The notes: generated by a model from the sequence alone, not told the origin. A DNA stretch of 58,870 nt from Patescibacteria group bacterium (GCA_018063105.1 JAGOQX010000004.1:1-58870); one strand, 5' to 3'. Counted from the stretch's first letter, positions 32,191-41,621 are shown. A program made the numbers and translations.

Positions 32191-33947
32191 ACCGTTCCCG
32201 ACTTCAGCATCTCTTTCTTCTCCCCGTCTGCATTGTCGGCAGTCTCTGTATCGCGATCCCAACAAGTTTCGCCGCAAGTTGCTGCAAATGTAAAACCGCT
32301 TCAGATGCTTCAAACAATATCTGCATGACCATCGCGAAAGATGGATTTGATGCAGCAACTCAATGCAAAGACCTGGCAACATTGTATCCAACGAATGAAG
32401 CATTAAAATCGCTCTCATGCGAATCAATGGAGTGTGGGAATCTCAAATTGATTCCAGATGGTGGAACGTGTTCAAGCAGCGTGCTTCCAGAGGTGTACGG
32501 CGCAACTACAGCAACGCCAACCGAAACAAAACCTAGCATCGCCCCGCAGCTCGAAATTTCAATACCTGGACTTTCATTCCCATCGCAACTTCCAACAGAT
32601 GGAGGCATGATTCAAGTTCCGTTTCTCGCAATGTACATCGGAGCCCTCTATAAATATCTCGTCGGCATCTGCGTCATTGCTGCAGCACTCATGGTCGTCT
32701 ACGGTGGGTTTAAATACATTCTCGGCGCATCATTTGCGACAATCTCAACAGGGAAACAGACGATTCAAGACGCACTCATCGGACTCGTGCTCATTTTTGG
32801 TTCATATACGCTCCTCGCCTCGCTTAATCCAGCGACAGTCTCACCGCAAACGTTAAGCATTCAAGCAATCGCACAAACGGCCTTTACCGTTCCTGCAGAA
32901 GAACGAAAACGAGTCATTGAATCTGCAACAACGCCATCCAATCCTGAACCAATTACTCAGGAAACTGCCGTTGCTCAATCTGGTGGCGCAGGTGGTGCAG
33001 CCAGTCTAGTCTCAGCGATTGGTGAGAAAGCTATGAAAGCTCCGGGAACAGTGGTTCAAGATGCAAATGGAAACTATGTTGCGCAAGGAAGATGTCCGAA
33101 TGACATGATCGCGATTCCTCATTCGGATGCATACAAACCCATGGCTGATCCAACATCAATGCACCAGCCCGTAAATGTTCCTTCATTTTGCATTGACACA
33201 TACGAAGCCCCAAATCAACTTGGTAAAAAACCCATGCTCGGCCTCGTTGTCAAGGAAGCGGATTGGTATTGCCAGTCCATTGGAAAAAGGCTATGTAGTC
33301 GCGATGAGTGGGAACGCGCATGCCTGGGACCAGATGGAAAAAATATCTATGGTTATGGACCAAAATATGAGCCAGGGGTTTGGGTAAGCGCGGAAAAAAC
33401 ACTGAGCGCCGATCTGAAGAAAACAGATAACAAGCCAGCACGCTGCAACTACGATACACCAACGCCAGGTAAGCTCAAAGGCTTCATCCAGGTTTTTGGC
33501 GTAATGTATCCGGTTAATAAACCAGAACAAAGCATACTTGTTGCAAAAGATATTTTTGTAAAAGACCCGAAAAGAGAAGGAAAAAATTTATATGATGAAA
33601 TGCAAGAAGAGCTCCAAGGTATTAACGGAACAGAGCCAAGCGGTTCACGCCCATTATGCATCACGGCAGAAGGCGTTCATGACATGATCGGAAACATTGC
33701 AGAAACTGTAGCGGCGCAAAACAGAACAACAGTAGATCAACGAACAGCCACACCATCAACAGCTATTATTAGCTCTAGCCCATACCGTGTGATGAATTTT
33801 TATTGGTCTCCTATTTCGCATCTTGCAGACACAAAAGCAATTCCACGGTGCACATTTACAGGCGGAGGAGTCCACCCACTTGGATACAGAACCCACGAGG
33901 TCGGGTTCCGCTGCTGCTTAAATCTGGATTCAACTGCAGGAAATTAA
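32187..33947 (+). CDS. Two-helix pilin-like module fused to a formylglycine-enzyme/C-lectin-fold domain
   Basis: The protein has 586 residues. A signal peptide (1-30) is followed by a Cys-rich segment (SCCKCK to GGTCSSS, 31-95). The shared membrane module spans about 119-230 (QLEISIPGL, then PFLAMYIGALYKYLVG, VVYGGFKYILGA, GKQTIQDALIGLVLIFGSYT). After a linker, residues about 300-583 match the FGE-sulfatase/C-lectin fold: FCIDTYEAPN, EADWYCQSIGKRLCSRDEWE, GVHDMIGNIAETV, and the final YRTHEVGFRCC. The RGGSW and paired active-site Cys of true formylglycine enzymes are not evident, so this is more likely a binding domain than a catalyst. Start ATG overlaps the DsbA-like stop. Confidence 0.8.
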   Translation: MNRSRLQHLFLLPVCIVGSLCIAIPTSFAASCCKCKTASDASNNICMTIAKDGFDAATQCKDLATLYPTNEALKSLSCESMECGNLKLIPDGGTCSSSVLPEVYGATTATPTETKPSIAPQLEISIPGLSFPSQLPTDGGMIQVPFLAMYIGALYKYLVGICVIAAALMVVYGGFKYILGASFATISTGKQTIQDALIGLVLIFGSYTLLASLNPATVSPQTLSIQAIAQTAFTVPAEERKRVIESATTPSNPEPITQETAVAQSGGAGGAASLVSAIGEKAMKAPGTVVQDANGNYVAQGRCPNDMIAIPHSDAYKPMADPTSMHQPVNVPSFCIDTYEAPNQLGKKPMLGLVVKEADWYCQSIGKRLCSRDEWERACLGPDGKNIYGYGPKYEPGVWVSAEKTLSADLKKTDNKPARCNYDTPTPGKLKGFIQVFGVMYPVNKPEQSILVAKDIFVKDPKREGKNLYDEMQEELQGINGTEPSGSRPLCITAEGVHDMIGNIAETVAAQNRTTVDQRTATPSTAIISSSPYRVMNFYWSPISHLADTKAIPRCTFTGGGVHPLGYRTHEVGFRCCLNLDSTAGN

Positions 33948-33965
33948 TAGCCAGAGAAAATCACC

Positions 33966-35438
33966 TCACGATGTAGGGGGCTTATATTTTGGCTTACACC
34001 CTTTCATCGAACCGTGCGGAGGGTCAGGAGGAAACGCACACTTGAAACAATCAGATGGGTACACGCCTTTATAATCAAAGTGCCACATCTCGCTACACAA
34101 GCGTTTCCATCCGGCTTCCGCCATAATCTGCTGCAAGATGGTGGCATTCTCAAGCCCTAAAGAAACCGCCTCGTCTACCTGATTCGTACCAGAATTTTTA
34201 TCACAAATTGTCCCAAATGCTGTTAGCTGCTTCTCTTTTCCATCTACCATTTTCTTTAACATAATATCAGCGGCAATTCCCAATCCATGATTTGAAGATC
34301 CGGGCAGCCCCATCCCTCCGGACTTTGGCGGATTATCCCCAGCTGCAATACTTTCCGCCGTCCGTCGACAAAAATTTTTTACTTGATACTCCATCGGCCG
34401 CCCAACTTCTGTGACATATAAAAAATACCCTTTTCCTTGTGCAATTTTTCCAGCCTTAAGCAATGCATCATGCGCCTCCTGAGTTACGGTTATAGCCGGA
34501 GGATCCAACATGAGCTTTAACCCATACTGCTCAATTTGCTGTTTTTTATCTTTTGGAAGATCTTTAAATGTGATCAACGACTTCTCCGCTTCAATGAGTC
34601 CTGCCGGTTTCGGATCCATATGAGGCTGTGGCAAACAATACTTGTTGTAACAGTCCTGTACCGATGCACATAACGCCTTAACCTCTGTATAACCGTTTGG
34701 TCCACATCCTTGGTTCTTATTCAGGGAAAAATCAATACCCGCCAGACCACCAGACTGTTGTTGCGGAGATGATGACGATCCACCCGAACCACCGACACCC
34801 GCACCGACTCCCGATTCACCTGCACCCCCAACTCCCGCGCCAGCACCAACGTTATTCCCCGTTGAGTCTGTCGAAGCTTCTGCTGCCGCACGAGCATATT
34901 GGCTTGGAGGCTGATCACCGTGTTGGATCGCTGAATAATATTCCAGATCCACCGTTTGAACTGTAAGGGGTTTTAGTGTGCCCAACGACGGATTCATCAC
35001 TTTTAACAAAGTAGAACTTGCAAAAACCAATATCAATCCAAGCACTGCGTCTTTGATACGCTCTTTCCCATCCTGAATACCCGCACCGGTCGCAGCGATA
35101 ATATATTTAAATCCACCGTACACAATCATCACGGCGGCGGTGATAACAACAATACCTAGGAGAAAATTATATACTCCATTTATATAGGCCCCTAAAAAGC
35201 CAATTTGGATGCTGTCTTTTTGAACACTCACCTGCCCCGAAGAAAGATTTACACCCGGTATAGCGACTTCTAATTGAGGCGTTACAAAATCAGAAACCTT
35301 CGCAGCATCTGCAGCAAACGCAACGTGTACTGGTACGATGGAAAAAATTCCAATACCAAGACCTATCAGTGCGACGCAGCATAAGACACGTACAACAATA
35401 GGCTGTTTTAATTCAGGCATTCTCATGAACGTTTTCAT
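33966..35438 (-). CDS. Two-helix pilin-like module fused to an M15 DD-carboxypeptidase
   Basis: The protein has 490 residues. A signal anchor (about 14-42) precedes the shared module (about 53-165: QLEVAIPGV, FLGAYINGVYNFLLGI, MIVYGGFKYIIAAT, DAVLGLILVFASSTLL). A Gly/Ser-rich linker (196-229) leads to a Cys-bearing segment and a peptidase M15 domain. The VanY-type zinc ligands are visible: SSNHGLGIAAD (His384, Asp391) and EMWHFDY (His453, with Glu450). Members trim the terminal D-Ala from peptidoglycan stems. The C-terminal tail is Cys-rich (DCFKCAF). The gene converges on the FGE-fold gene with 18 bases between, and diverges from the transglycosylase gene. Confidence 0.88.
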   Translation of the reverse strand: MKTFMRMPELKQPIVVRVLCCVALIGLGIGIFSIVPVHVAFAADAAKVSDFVTPQLEVAIPGVNLSSGQVSVQKDSIQIGFLGAYINGVYNFLLGIVVITAAVMIVYGGFKYIIAATGAGIQDGKERIKDAVLGLILVFASSTLLKVMNPSLGTLKPLTVQTVDLEYYSAIQHGDQPPSQYARAAAEASTDSTGNNVGAGAGVGGAGESGVGAGVGGSGGSSSSPQQQSGGLAGIDFSLNKNQGCGPNGYTEVKALCASVQDCYNKYCLPQPHMDPKPAGLIEAEKSLITFKDLPKDKKQQIEQYGLKLMLDPPAITVTQEAHDALLKAGKIAQGKGYFLYVTEVGRPMEYQVKNFCRRTAESIAAGDNPPKSGGMGLPGSSNHGLGIAADIMLKKMVDGKEKQLTAFGTICDKNSGTNQVDEAVSLGLENATILQQIMAEAGWKRLCSEMWHFDYKGVYPSDCFKCAFPPDPPHGSMKGCKPKYKPPTS

Positions 35439-35499
35439 TGTACCATTCGCGCATTTCCATATCCATCTTATCCATTTTGCGCTATCATAGACTTAATTC

Positions 35500-36957
35500 A
35501 TGACCTCATTCTTTCATCGAATACGAATGACTTGTAGGATCGTCTCACTGATGAGTTTTATTGCTCTGTTACTCATCCCGTTCTACATCACCCAAGCTGC
35601 AGAGCCGACCACAACCAATAAACCTTCCTATGTGCCGGTTGTTCCTAGTCTTGAAGTTGCCATTCCCGGAGTCTCATTTAAAGGAAGCGAGGTCGGAATT
35701 TCGAATGATCCTGGAGGGCAAAAAGCTCAGATGCCGTTTCTGGGACAATATATTGGGGGCGTGTACAACTATCTTATCGGGATTGGCGTCATTACCGCTT
35801 CCGTCATGCTGATCTACGGCGGATTCTTGTACATCATCGGAGCAACATTCACACAGATCAGCAAAGGCAAAAGCGTAATTCAAGATGCACTCATCGGACT
35901 CGTCCTTCTTTTTGCATCATGGACAATTTTACACACGCTCAATCCAAACACGCTCAAATTCGCATCAATCAGCATCGACGTGATTGATGAAGACCCATTT
36001 TCACTTGGACAATATTCATTTTCTCCACCGGTTGGCGCAGCACCAATTCCAGCGATGACAACCCCGAGCGCACCAGCACCATCCGGAACAGAAACGACAC
36101 CGGTCAAACCTCCCGCTGGCACAGGAGGAACACCCGCACCTGCAACGCCTGAAAACACCCCTCAACCGATCAAAGTCAATACAGATTCTGCTTCAATCGC
36201 AAAAGATGTGATCGAAGGTGCAAAACTTGCCGGCGTGAATCCATGCACCATTCTTGCCATTTGTAATCAAGAAACGCGCCTCCGGTCTGTGTGGAATGGG
36301 ATTCAAGGAGGAACGCCGAAAGAGAAGGCGGGCTATTTTGGACCATGCGGCGTAGGTCTGTCCTTTATTCAAAAAGATTGTGCTGCCGGGAAAAAATGCA
36401 ATCTATTTACCGATCAGATACGAGCACAATTTCCAGACTTCCCTCCAATCCTCCCAAGCTCTGCAAGTCCAGAAGAGAAGTTAGCCGACAAAAATGCCAG
36501 ACGTGAATGGTTACTGCAAAATATTAAAGGAAGTGCGTTTGTCGCATCGCTCTTCTTCAAAAATGGATATGACGGCGGAATCGGCAACGAAGTCTTACGA
36601 CTCGCTTCATATTCTGCGGGCCCAGAATCAATACGAAAAGCTTTGCGATCGAACGGAGCTTGCACCCCAGAGCCTAATTTGACCGTCGCGCGAGCATCAT
36701 CTGATGCCGGTTCAGCATTAGCAAAATCGTGCATCCCAAAATATACCGCCATCGCAAAAGCAATTAGAGGTCACGTGACCTGTGAAGACGAAAATTATGC
36801 TTGCGTTGACGTGAAACCAAACAAACGATCTGAATACGAAGGTCACTGCCCTTCAGACGTCAATAAACTGTGTTTCGCCATGGACACGGACACGTACGCT
36901 CGAAACGTGTTGGAATTCTATCCACAGATGCAGAAGACCTACGGGTGTGATAAATAG
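35500..36957 (+). CDS. Two-helix pilin-like module fused to a lytic-transglycosylase-like domain
   Basis: The protein has 485 residues. A signal peptide (about 12-33) precedes the shared module (about 49-163: SLEVAIPGV, PFLGQYIGGVYNYLIGIG, LIYGGFLYIIGATF, IQDALIGLVLLFASWT). A Pro/Thr linker (174-228) is followed by a lysozyme-like domain with ILAICNQETRLRS (putative catalytic Glu258), GYFGPCGVGLSFIQ and LASYSAGPESIRKAL, matching soluble-lytic-transglycosylase logic. At least twelve Cys lie outside the membrane. It would cleave glycan strands of peptidoglycan, its own or another cell's. Its stop precedes radA by 5 bases. TATCAT 11 bases before the ATG suggests a short leader. Confidence 0.85.
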   Translation: MTSFFHRIRMTCRIVSLMSFIALLLIPFYITQAAEPTTTNKPSYVPVVPSLEVAIPGVSFKGSEVGISNDPGGQKAQMPFLGQYIGGVYNYLIGIGVITASVMLIYGGFLYIIGATFTQISKGKSVIQDALIGLVLLFASWTILHTLNPNTLKFASISIDVIDEDPFSLGQYSFSPPVGAAPIPAMTTPSAPAPSGTETTPVKPPAGTGGTPAPATPENTPQPIKVNTDSASIAKDVIEGAKLAGVNPCTILAICNQETRLRSVWNGIQGGTPKEKAGYFGPCGVGLSFIQKDCAAGKKCNLFTDQIRAQFPDFPPILPSSASPEEKLADKNARREWLLQNIKGSAFVASLFFKNGYDGGIGNEVLRLASYSAGPESIRKALRSNGACTPEPNLTVARASSDAGSALAKSCIPKYTAIAKAIRGHVTCEDENYACVDVKPNKRSEYEGHCPSDVNKLCFAMDTDTYARNVLEFYPQMQKTYGCDK

Positions 36958-36962
36958 AGGTC

Positions 36963-38324
36963 ATGGCAAAAAGCGATCTCGTCTATTCCTGTTCAAAATG
37001 TGATGCACAAACACCGAAGTGGTCCGGTCGCTGTTTAGAATGTGGAGGCTGGGGAACGTTGCAAGAAGGAGCAGCATCACAAAAGCCATCCACAGCACGC
37101 ACGACAACTGCAACAAGTGGACAATTGCAATCGTTCAGTGGACACAGCGCAACGGCGGCGCCCATGCGAACGACGCATCTTGCAAGTCTTGATTTTATTC
37201 TTGGCGGTGGCCTTGTTTCCGGCTCCGTCACACTCATTGCAGGAGAACCGGGTATTGGAAAATCAACGCTCCTTGCGCAAACAGCGCTCGGGATCGCACT
37301 CCAAAAAGGCAACATCATGTATGTGACGGGCGAAGAATCACCATCACAAATTTATCGTCGACTATCACGCCTTGAGACAACGATTCCAGACTCGCTCACC
37401 TATCTCGATGAAACAGACGCTGAAACGATTGCCGCAACCATTGCAACAGAAAAACCGACATTGTGTATCGTGGACTCCATTCAATCACTACGAACAACAA
37501 ACACGAATGGTGAAGCTGGAAGTACGGGGCAGGTAAAGGCGTGTGCAGCAATCATCACTGAGGCTGCAAAAACACACAACATCCCCGTCATTCTGGTTGG
37601 ACAGGTGACTAAAGATGGAGATGTTGCCGGACCCCGCGTTCTCGAGCACGTTGTGGACACCGTGTTATTTTTAGAAGGAGATCACGAACATCGCTATCGC
37701 GTGCTGCGCTGTTTGAAACATCGATTCGGACCAACGGATGAAACCGTACTGCTCTCCATGACAGAGCACGGCCTAGAACCCGTGATGGACCCCTCAAGCG
37801 AGCTGTTGCGCGATCGATCGCGTGGCGTTTCTGGTTCAGCAATCACCTGCTTAATTGATGGACATCGGGCGATCCTTCTCGAAATTCAATCACTTGTTTC
37901 CCCGGCCGGATACGGAACACCCGTCCGACGAGCCACGGGCGTCGATACAGCTCGACTAGGGATGCTCCTTGCCGTCCTCGCCCGACGTGGCAGCATTCAA
38001 GCAACGGACAAGGATGTGTACGCAAACGCGGTTGGTGGAATTGATGCGCGTGACCAAAGCGTTGACCTTGCCCTTGCAGCCGCAATCGCGAGCGCAGTCA
38101 AAGACAAACCACTTGACCCTCGACTCGGAATGTTTGGTGAAATCGGATTAGGTGGCGAACTTCGACCGGTCAGCTTTCCAGAACTCCGATTAAAAGAATT
38201 TGCCAGAATGGGATTCACAACCATGATCGTTCCAAACGGCCAAGGCAAAAAAATCCAAGGACTCGAAATCAAAGAAGCAGCAACACTCAGAGAAGCTCTT
38301 GGAGCGATTGGATTGTTTTCATAA
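36963..38324 (+). CDS. radA: DNA repair protein RadA
   Basis: The protein has 453 residues. It has the N-terminal C4 zinc finger (CSKCDAQTPKWSGRCLECGG), RecA-like ATPase core (GEPGIGKST near residue 94, VDSIQSL Walker B) and C-terminal Lon-like domain (GIDARDQSVDLALAAAIASA, GEIGLGGELRPV). The signature KNRFG reads KHRFG here (near residue 252), an Asn to His change with Lys and Arg kept. RadA promotes branch migration in recombination. The stop abuts the convergent recG stop without a gap. Confidence 0.95.
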   Translation: MAKSDLVYSCSKCDAQTPKWSGRCLECGGWGTLQEGAASQKPSTARTTTATSGQLQSFSGHSATAAPMRTTHLASLDFILGGGLVSGSVTLIAGEPGIGKSTLLAQTALGIALQKGNIMYVTGEESPSQIYRRLSRLETTIPDSLTYLDETDAETIAATIATEKPTLCIVDSIQSLRTTNTNGEAGSTGQVKACAAIITEAAKTHNIPVILVGQVTKDGDVAGPRVLEHVVDTVLFLEGDHEHRYRVLRCLKHRFGPTDETVLLSMTEHGLEPVMDPSSELLRDRSRGVSGSAITCLIDGHRAILLEIQSLVSPAGYGTPVRRATGVDTARLGMLLAVLARRGSIQATDKDVYANAVGGIDARDQSVDLALAAAIASAVKDKPLDPRLGMFGEIGLGGELRPVSFPELRLKEFARMGFTTMIVPNGQGKKIQGLEIKEAATLREALGAIGLFS

Positions 38325-40403
38325 TCACTCTCGATGCGTCGTCTCCTGTAAATATTCAACTTGAGCTTTGAGCGTAGGATATTTTTCCAACATCACATCT
38401 TCCTCCAACATCTCCTTTGCAACCTCCTTCGCGTCTTTCATTAATTGAAAATCATCGATTCTCGCCATTTCAAACATCGCCTGTCCGCTTTGCTGTGTCC
38501 CGAGAATATTCCCCTGTCCTCGTAATTTTAAATCTTCTTCTGCAACCAAAAATCCATCCGTTGTTCGTTCCAAAATGCGAAGACGTTCTAACGAAAAGGC
38601 ATCATCAGACGGCATGAGCAAGCAATATGACTGATGTGTTGAACGACCGACACGGCCTCGGAGCTGATGAAGTTGTGCGAGACCAAATCGTTCAGCGCCT
38701 TCGATTGCAATCACGGTCGCCTCAGGAACATCAACGCCAACTTCAACAACCGTTGTCGCAACAAGCACATCGAGCTCGCCACTCGCAAATGCTTGCATCT
38801 GCGCGTCTTTGTCCTTCACTGGCATTTTTCCATGCAACATTCCGATCCGACGACCGATCAATGGACCCGTTTGCAATCTCCGCATTTCAGCTTCAACACT
38901 TTTCACTCCAAGCGTGTCAGATGGATCAATTAATGGACAGACGATAAAGACTCGATGACCCTGGGTGAGCTGATCCTGAATCAGTGCGTACATCGTATCG
39001 CGACCAGATGCACCGACGTAGACATGTGTTTGAATGGGCAGACGGCCCTGCGGTTTTGTTTTAATGATTGAGACATCCAGATCTCCAAGCATAGTCAATG
39101 ACAATGAACGTGGAATCGGCGTCGCACTCATAGAGAGGAGGTGCGGAACTTTTCCATCCTGACGCGGAGCAACCACCAGCGTCTCACGTTGAGCTACACC
39201 AAATCGATGTTGCTCATCTACAACAGCTAACACAACGTCTGGCGGCGACTGACCTTTTTCTAAGAGTGCATGCGTCCCAACGGCGATCACACGACCACGA
39301 GACAATCGCTCTCGCGCCGACTCTGCATTCAATTTTGTTTCTTCTCCACCTTCAATAATTAATCGCGAAGACGATGTCATGAGCAAGACGGGAATCTGAT
39401 ATGGAACAAGCAAACGGCGGAACGTTTCCAGATGCTGCTTTGCCAATAAATCCGTTGGCGCCATGAAGACGGCGGATCCACCACTTCGATACACAAGCGC
39501 AGCAAGCATTGCGGCAACAACTGTTTTTCCGCTTCCAACATCACCCTGTAGCAATCGCCGCATTGGACGATCAGATTGAATATCTTTCACCGCGCTCCAC
39601 ACGGCCTTCTTTTGATCTGCTGTTAATTCAAATGGAAGACCGGATACGAAGCGTTGCGCAAATAATTCATCAAACGTGAATATCGGCGCACCTGCTCGAT
39701 CCGCTTCTTTTCGTGCCGTCCGAAGAGCGAGTTGATAGACCAGTAATTCTTGAAACGCCAAACGACGCCTCCCCTGCCCCGTCTGCTCAATCGTCTCTGG
39801 CCGATGGACGTACTGATATGCCTGCGGAAGAGAGACGAGATTCACTCGTTTCAAAAGTGACGAATCTAAATATTCATTCGGCAAGACCGTCTCTTCAACC
39901 GTTTGCCGCATGATTTTTCGTAACGTCTTTTGCGTGATTGAACCATGCAACGGATACACCGGGGCAACAGTTCCAGCGGCAAGCGTCTCATCAGAAACGG
40001 GTTCCCACAACGGACTTGTAAATCCACGACCAAGACGGGGACGCATGGTCACGGTTCCAGAAATAAAAATCTCATCACCAACGTTCAACTGCTTCACAAG
40101 CCATGGTTGATTAAACCATGTCACCGGAATTTGTCCGGACTCATCCTCAACTATTCCCTTAATCATCACAAACCGACGACGAAATGTTGGCAGCTGTTTC
40201 AACGCAACAACCTTTGCCTTAATCGTCACCGGCTGACCTGTTGGAATTTTTGCGATCGGAACAAGATTCGAATAATCATCATATCGCCGAGGAAACATCG
40301 ACAACAACTTCCCCACCGTTTCAATCTCCAGCGTCTTCAACACCCGTCGCTGTTGAGGCGATTCAAGGTGAATAAAGGAGATAGGGTCGTCCCATTGAAG
40401 CAT
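38325..40403 (-). CDS. recG: ATP-dependent DNA helicase RecG
   Basis: The protein has 692 residues from the ATG at 40403 (MLQWDDPISF); an upstream start would run into the terminator. A wedge/OB domain (VVALKQLPTFRRRFVMIKG, TWFNQPWL) is followed by superfamily 2 helicase motifs: GDVGSGKTVVAAML, VDEQHRFGVAQRE (DEQH box), LLSMSATPIPRSL, TTVVEVGVDVPEA and QLRGRVGRS. RecG remodels stalled forks and Holliday junctions. The length is usual. It is convergent with radA, so two branch-migration enzymes sit tail to tail. Confidence 0.96.
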   Translation of the reverse strand: MLQWDDPISFIHLESPQQRRVLKTLEIETVGKLLSMFPRRYDDYSNLVPIAKIPTGQPVTIKAKVVALKQLPTFRRRFVMIKGIVEDESGQIPVTWFNQPWLVKQLNVGDEIFISGTVTMRPRLGRGFTSPLWEPVSDETLAAGTVAPVYPLHGSITQKTLRKIMRQTVEETVLPNEYLDSSLLKRVNLVSLPQAYQYVHRPETIEQTGQGRRRLAFQELLVYQLALRTARKEADRAGAPIFTFDELFAQRFVSGLPFELTADQKKAVWSAVKDIQSDRPMRRLLQGDVGSGKTVVAAMLAALVYRSGGSAVFMAPTDLLAKQHLETFRRLLVPYQIPVLLMTSSSRLIIEGGEETKLNAESARERLSRGRVIAVGTHALLEKGQSPPDVVLAVVDEQHRFGVAQRETLVVAPRQDGKVPHLLSMSATPIPRSLSLTMLGDLDVSIIKTKPQGRLPIQTHVYVGASGRDTMYALIQDQLTQGHRVFIVCPLIDPSDTLGVKSVEAEMRRLQTGPLIGRRIGMLHGKMPVKDKDAQMQAFASGELDVLVATTVVEVGVDVPEATVIAIEGAERFGLAQLHQLRGRVGRSTHQSYCLLMPSDDAFSLERLRILERTTDGFLVAEEDLKLRGQGNILGTQQSGQAMFEMARIDDFQLMKDAKEVAKEMLEEDVMLEKYPTLKAQVEYLQETTHRE

Positions 40404-40445
40404 GAGGGCATGGTACGAAAATCGAACATAAAAAGCAAAACCACA

Positions 40446-40494
40446 CAAAAAGATATCCCCTTGAGCTCACCGCGTATGCAGTGTTCTCAAGGGG
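40446..40494 (-). terminator. Terminator of the PRPP-synthetase-like gene
   Basis: CCCCTTGAG (40457-40465) pairs with CTCAAGGGG (40486-40494), with an inner stem CACTGC/GCGGTG. On the minus strand it is followed by AUAUCUUUUUG. Confidence 0.85.
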
Positions 40495-40559
40495 AAGTTC
40501 CTGTCACGAGCCCGACAGGAGGGGGCGAGATAAAGGTAACCGACTAGGCAAACGGGAAA

Positions 40560-41564
40560 TCACTCACCATCCATAAGGCCTCGCTCAGTGATCGTGAGAT
40601 CCTCACAAACATCAGCGGCGAGCTTTTCCGCGAGGCTCACAACCTTGAATGGACCCATCCCGTCCACAGCGTATGCAGCTTCCGGACAGGAATCAGTGAT
40701 CATGATGAATTCAACGAGATCCTTCGCAGCCATAACTCGCTCCACAGCTCCGGGCTCGAAGTCCGGATGCGTACTGTAGATGCCGACCTTCGCTGCGCCA
40801 GCTCTAAACATCGCTTCGACGGCTGCAAGCATCGTCTTCGCCGTACGGAGAATGTCATCCACGAGAATGACGAACTTACCTCGCACATCCGCCTCTTCAC
40901 CTGGGCACAGCGTGACAAGTCGATCTTCCCCTTCCGTCCCGATGCGCACCTTGTCGCATGCGACCATGTGAAATTTGATCCCGTCTTTAGCATTCCCATT
41001 AAATCGACGAGTAAAGCTTTTGCGAGCACCTCTGTCGGGGAATCCGATCACGACCTGTTCATGCAACCCGTTCTCTCGGATCCAATCCTTGAGCAACGTC
41101 GTACCGGTTCGCGGAATGATCGTCATCGTCTTCGGAAACATCTCGAGGACGGGAAGAGCATGAATATCGTAGAAAAAGACTCGGCATGCTGCACCGCTAT
41201 TGCTCGCCAGATCATCCGCAAAGCCAACGGCACACGGCACGTCGCCCTCTTCATCCCTGCGCTCGCTCGTAGCTTCACTGTGAAATGGCACCAAGAGCTG
41301 CATCCGACCCGGACCAAGTCGCCTCAAAGCGTTCAGGACGCGCATCTGCGGCTTGTAATCGAGCTGATTCTTAAACCCCATCAGATAGGAAACACTTGAT
41401 GCACGAATGTCATCAGGGTCTTCGAGAATCTTCACATTCGGCTCCCCATTGGGGAACGTTTTCCATTGAAGTTTCCCCAGCCGAATCTCACCCGGACGCG
41501 CCGCGACGATCCTTTCGGCCAGACGGCCCATACTCGGACCCGCAAGCAGAATTCGTTGTCGCAT
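40560..41564 (-). CDS. Ribose-phosphate pyrophosphokinase-like protein
   Basis: The protein has 334 residues, built of two phosphoribosyltransferase-type halves. Recognisable parts are NGEPNVKILEDPDDIRASSV in the N-terminal half, the loop CDKVRIGTEG (a K-x-R element like the Prs flexible loop), and the PRPP-binding motif FVILVDDILRTAKTMLAAVE. It resembles PRPP synthetase but diverges in the N-terminal catalytic region, so an atypical Prs or related transferase is possible. SD GGAG precedes the ATG. Codon use is more GC-rich than recG or the 41735 gene. It lies just past the tRNA-Arg gene, separated by a hairpin. Confidence 0.7.
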   Translation of the reverse strand: MRQRILLAGPSMGRLAERIVAARPGEIRLGKLQWKTFPNGEPNVKILEDPDDIRASSVSYLMGFKNQLDYKPQMRVLNALRRLGPGRMQLLVPFHSEATSERRDEEGDVPCAVGFADDLASNSGAACRVFFYDIHALPVLEMFPKTMTIIPRTGTTLLKDWIRENGLHEQVVIGFPDRGARKSFTRRFNGNAKDGIKFHMVACDKVRIGTEGEDRLVTLCPGEEADVRGKFVILVDDILRTAKTMLAAVEAMFRAGAAKVGIYSTHPDFEPGAVERVMAAKDLVEFIMITDSCPEAAYAVDGMGPFKVVSLAEKLAADVCEDLTITERGLMDGE

Positions 41565-41621
41565 GTTTTCATTCTCCAGGTTGTCGATGAACGCTCAAAC
41601 CAGCCCGCGCATCTTAAACAC

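Noticed and set aside
32187-33947. Diversity-generating retroelement in this window
   Set aside because: No reverse transcriptase and no template copy of the FGE-fold 3' end were found; kept only as a check outside the window.
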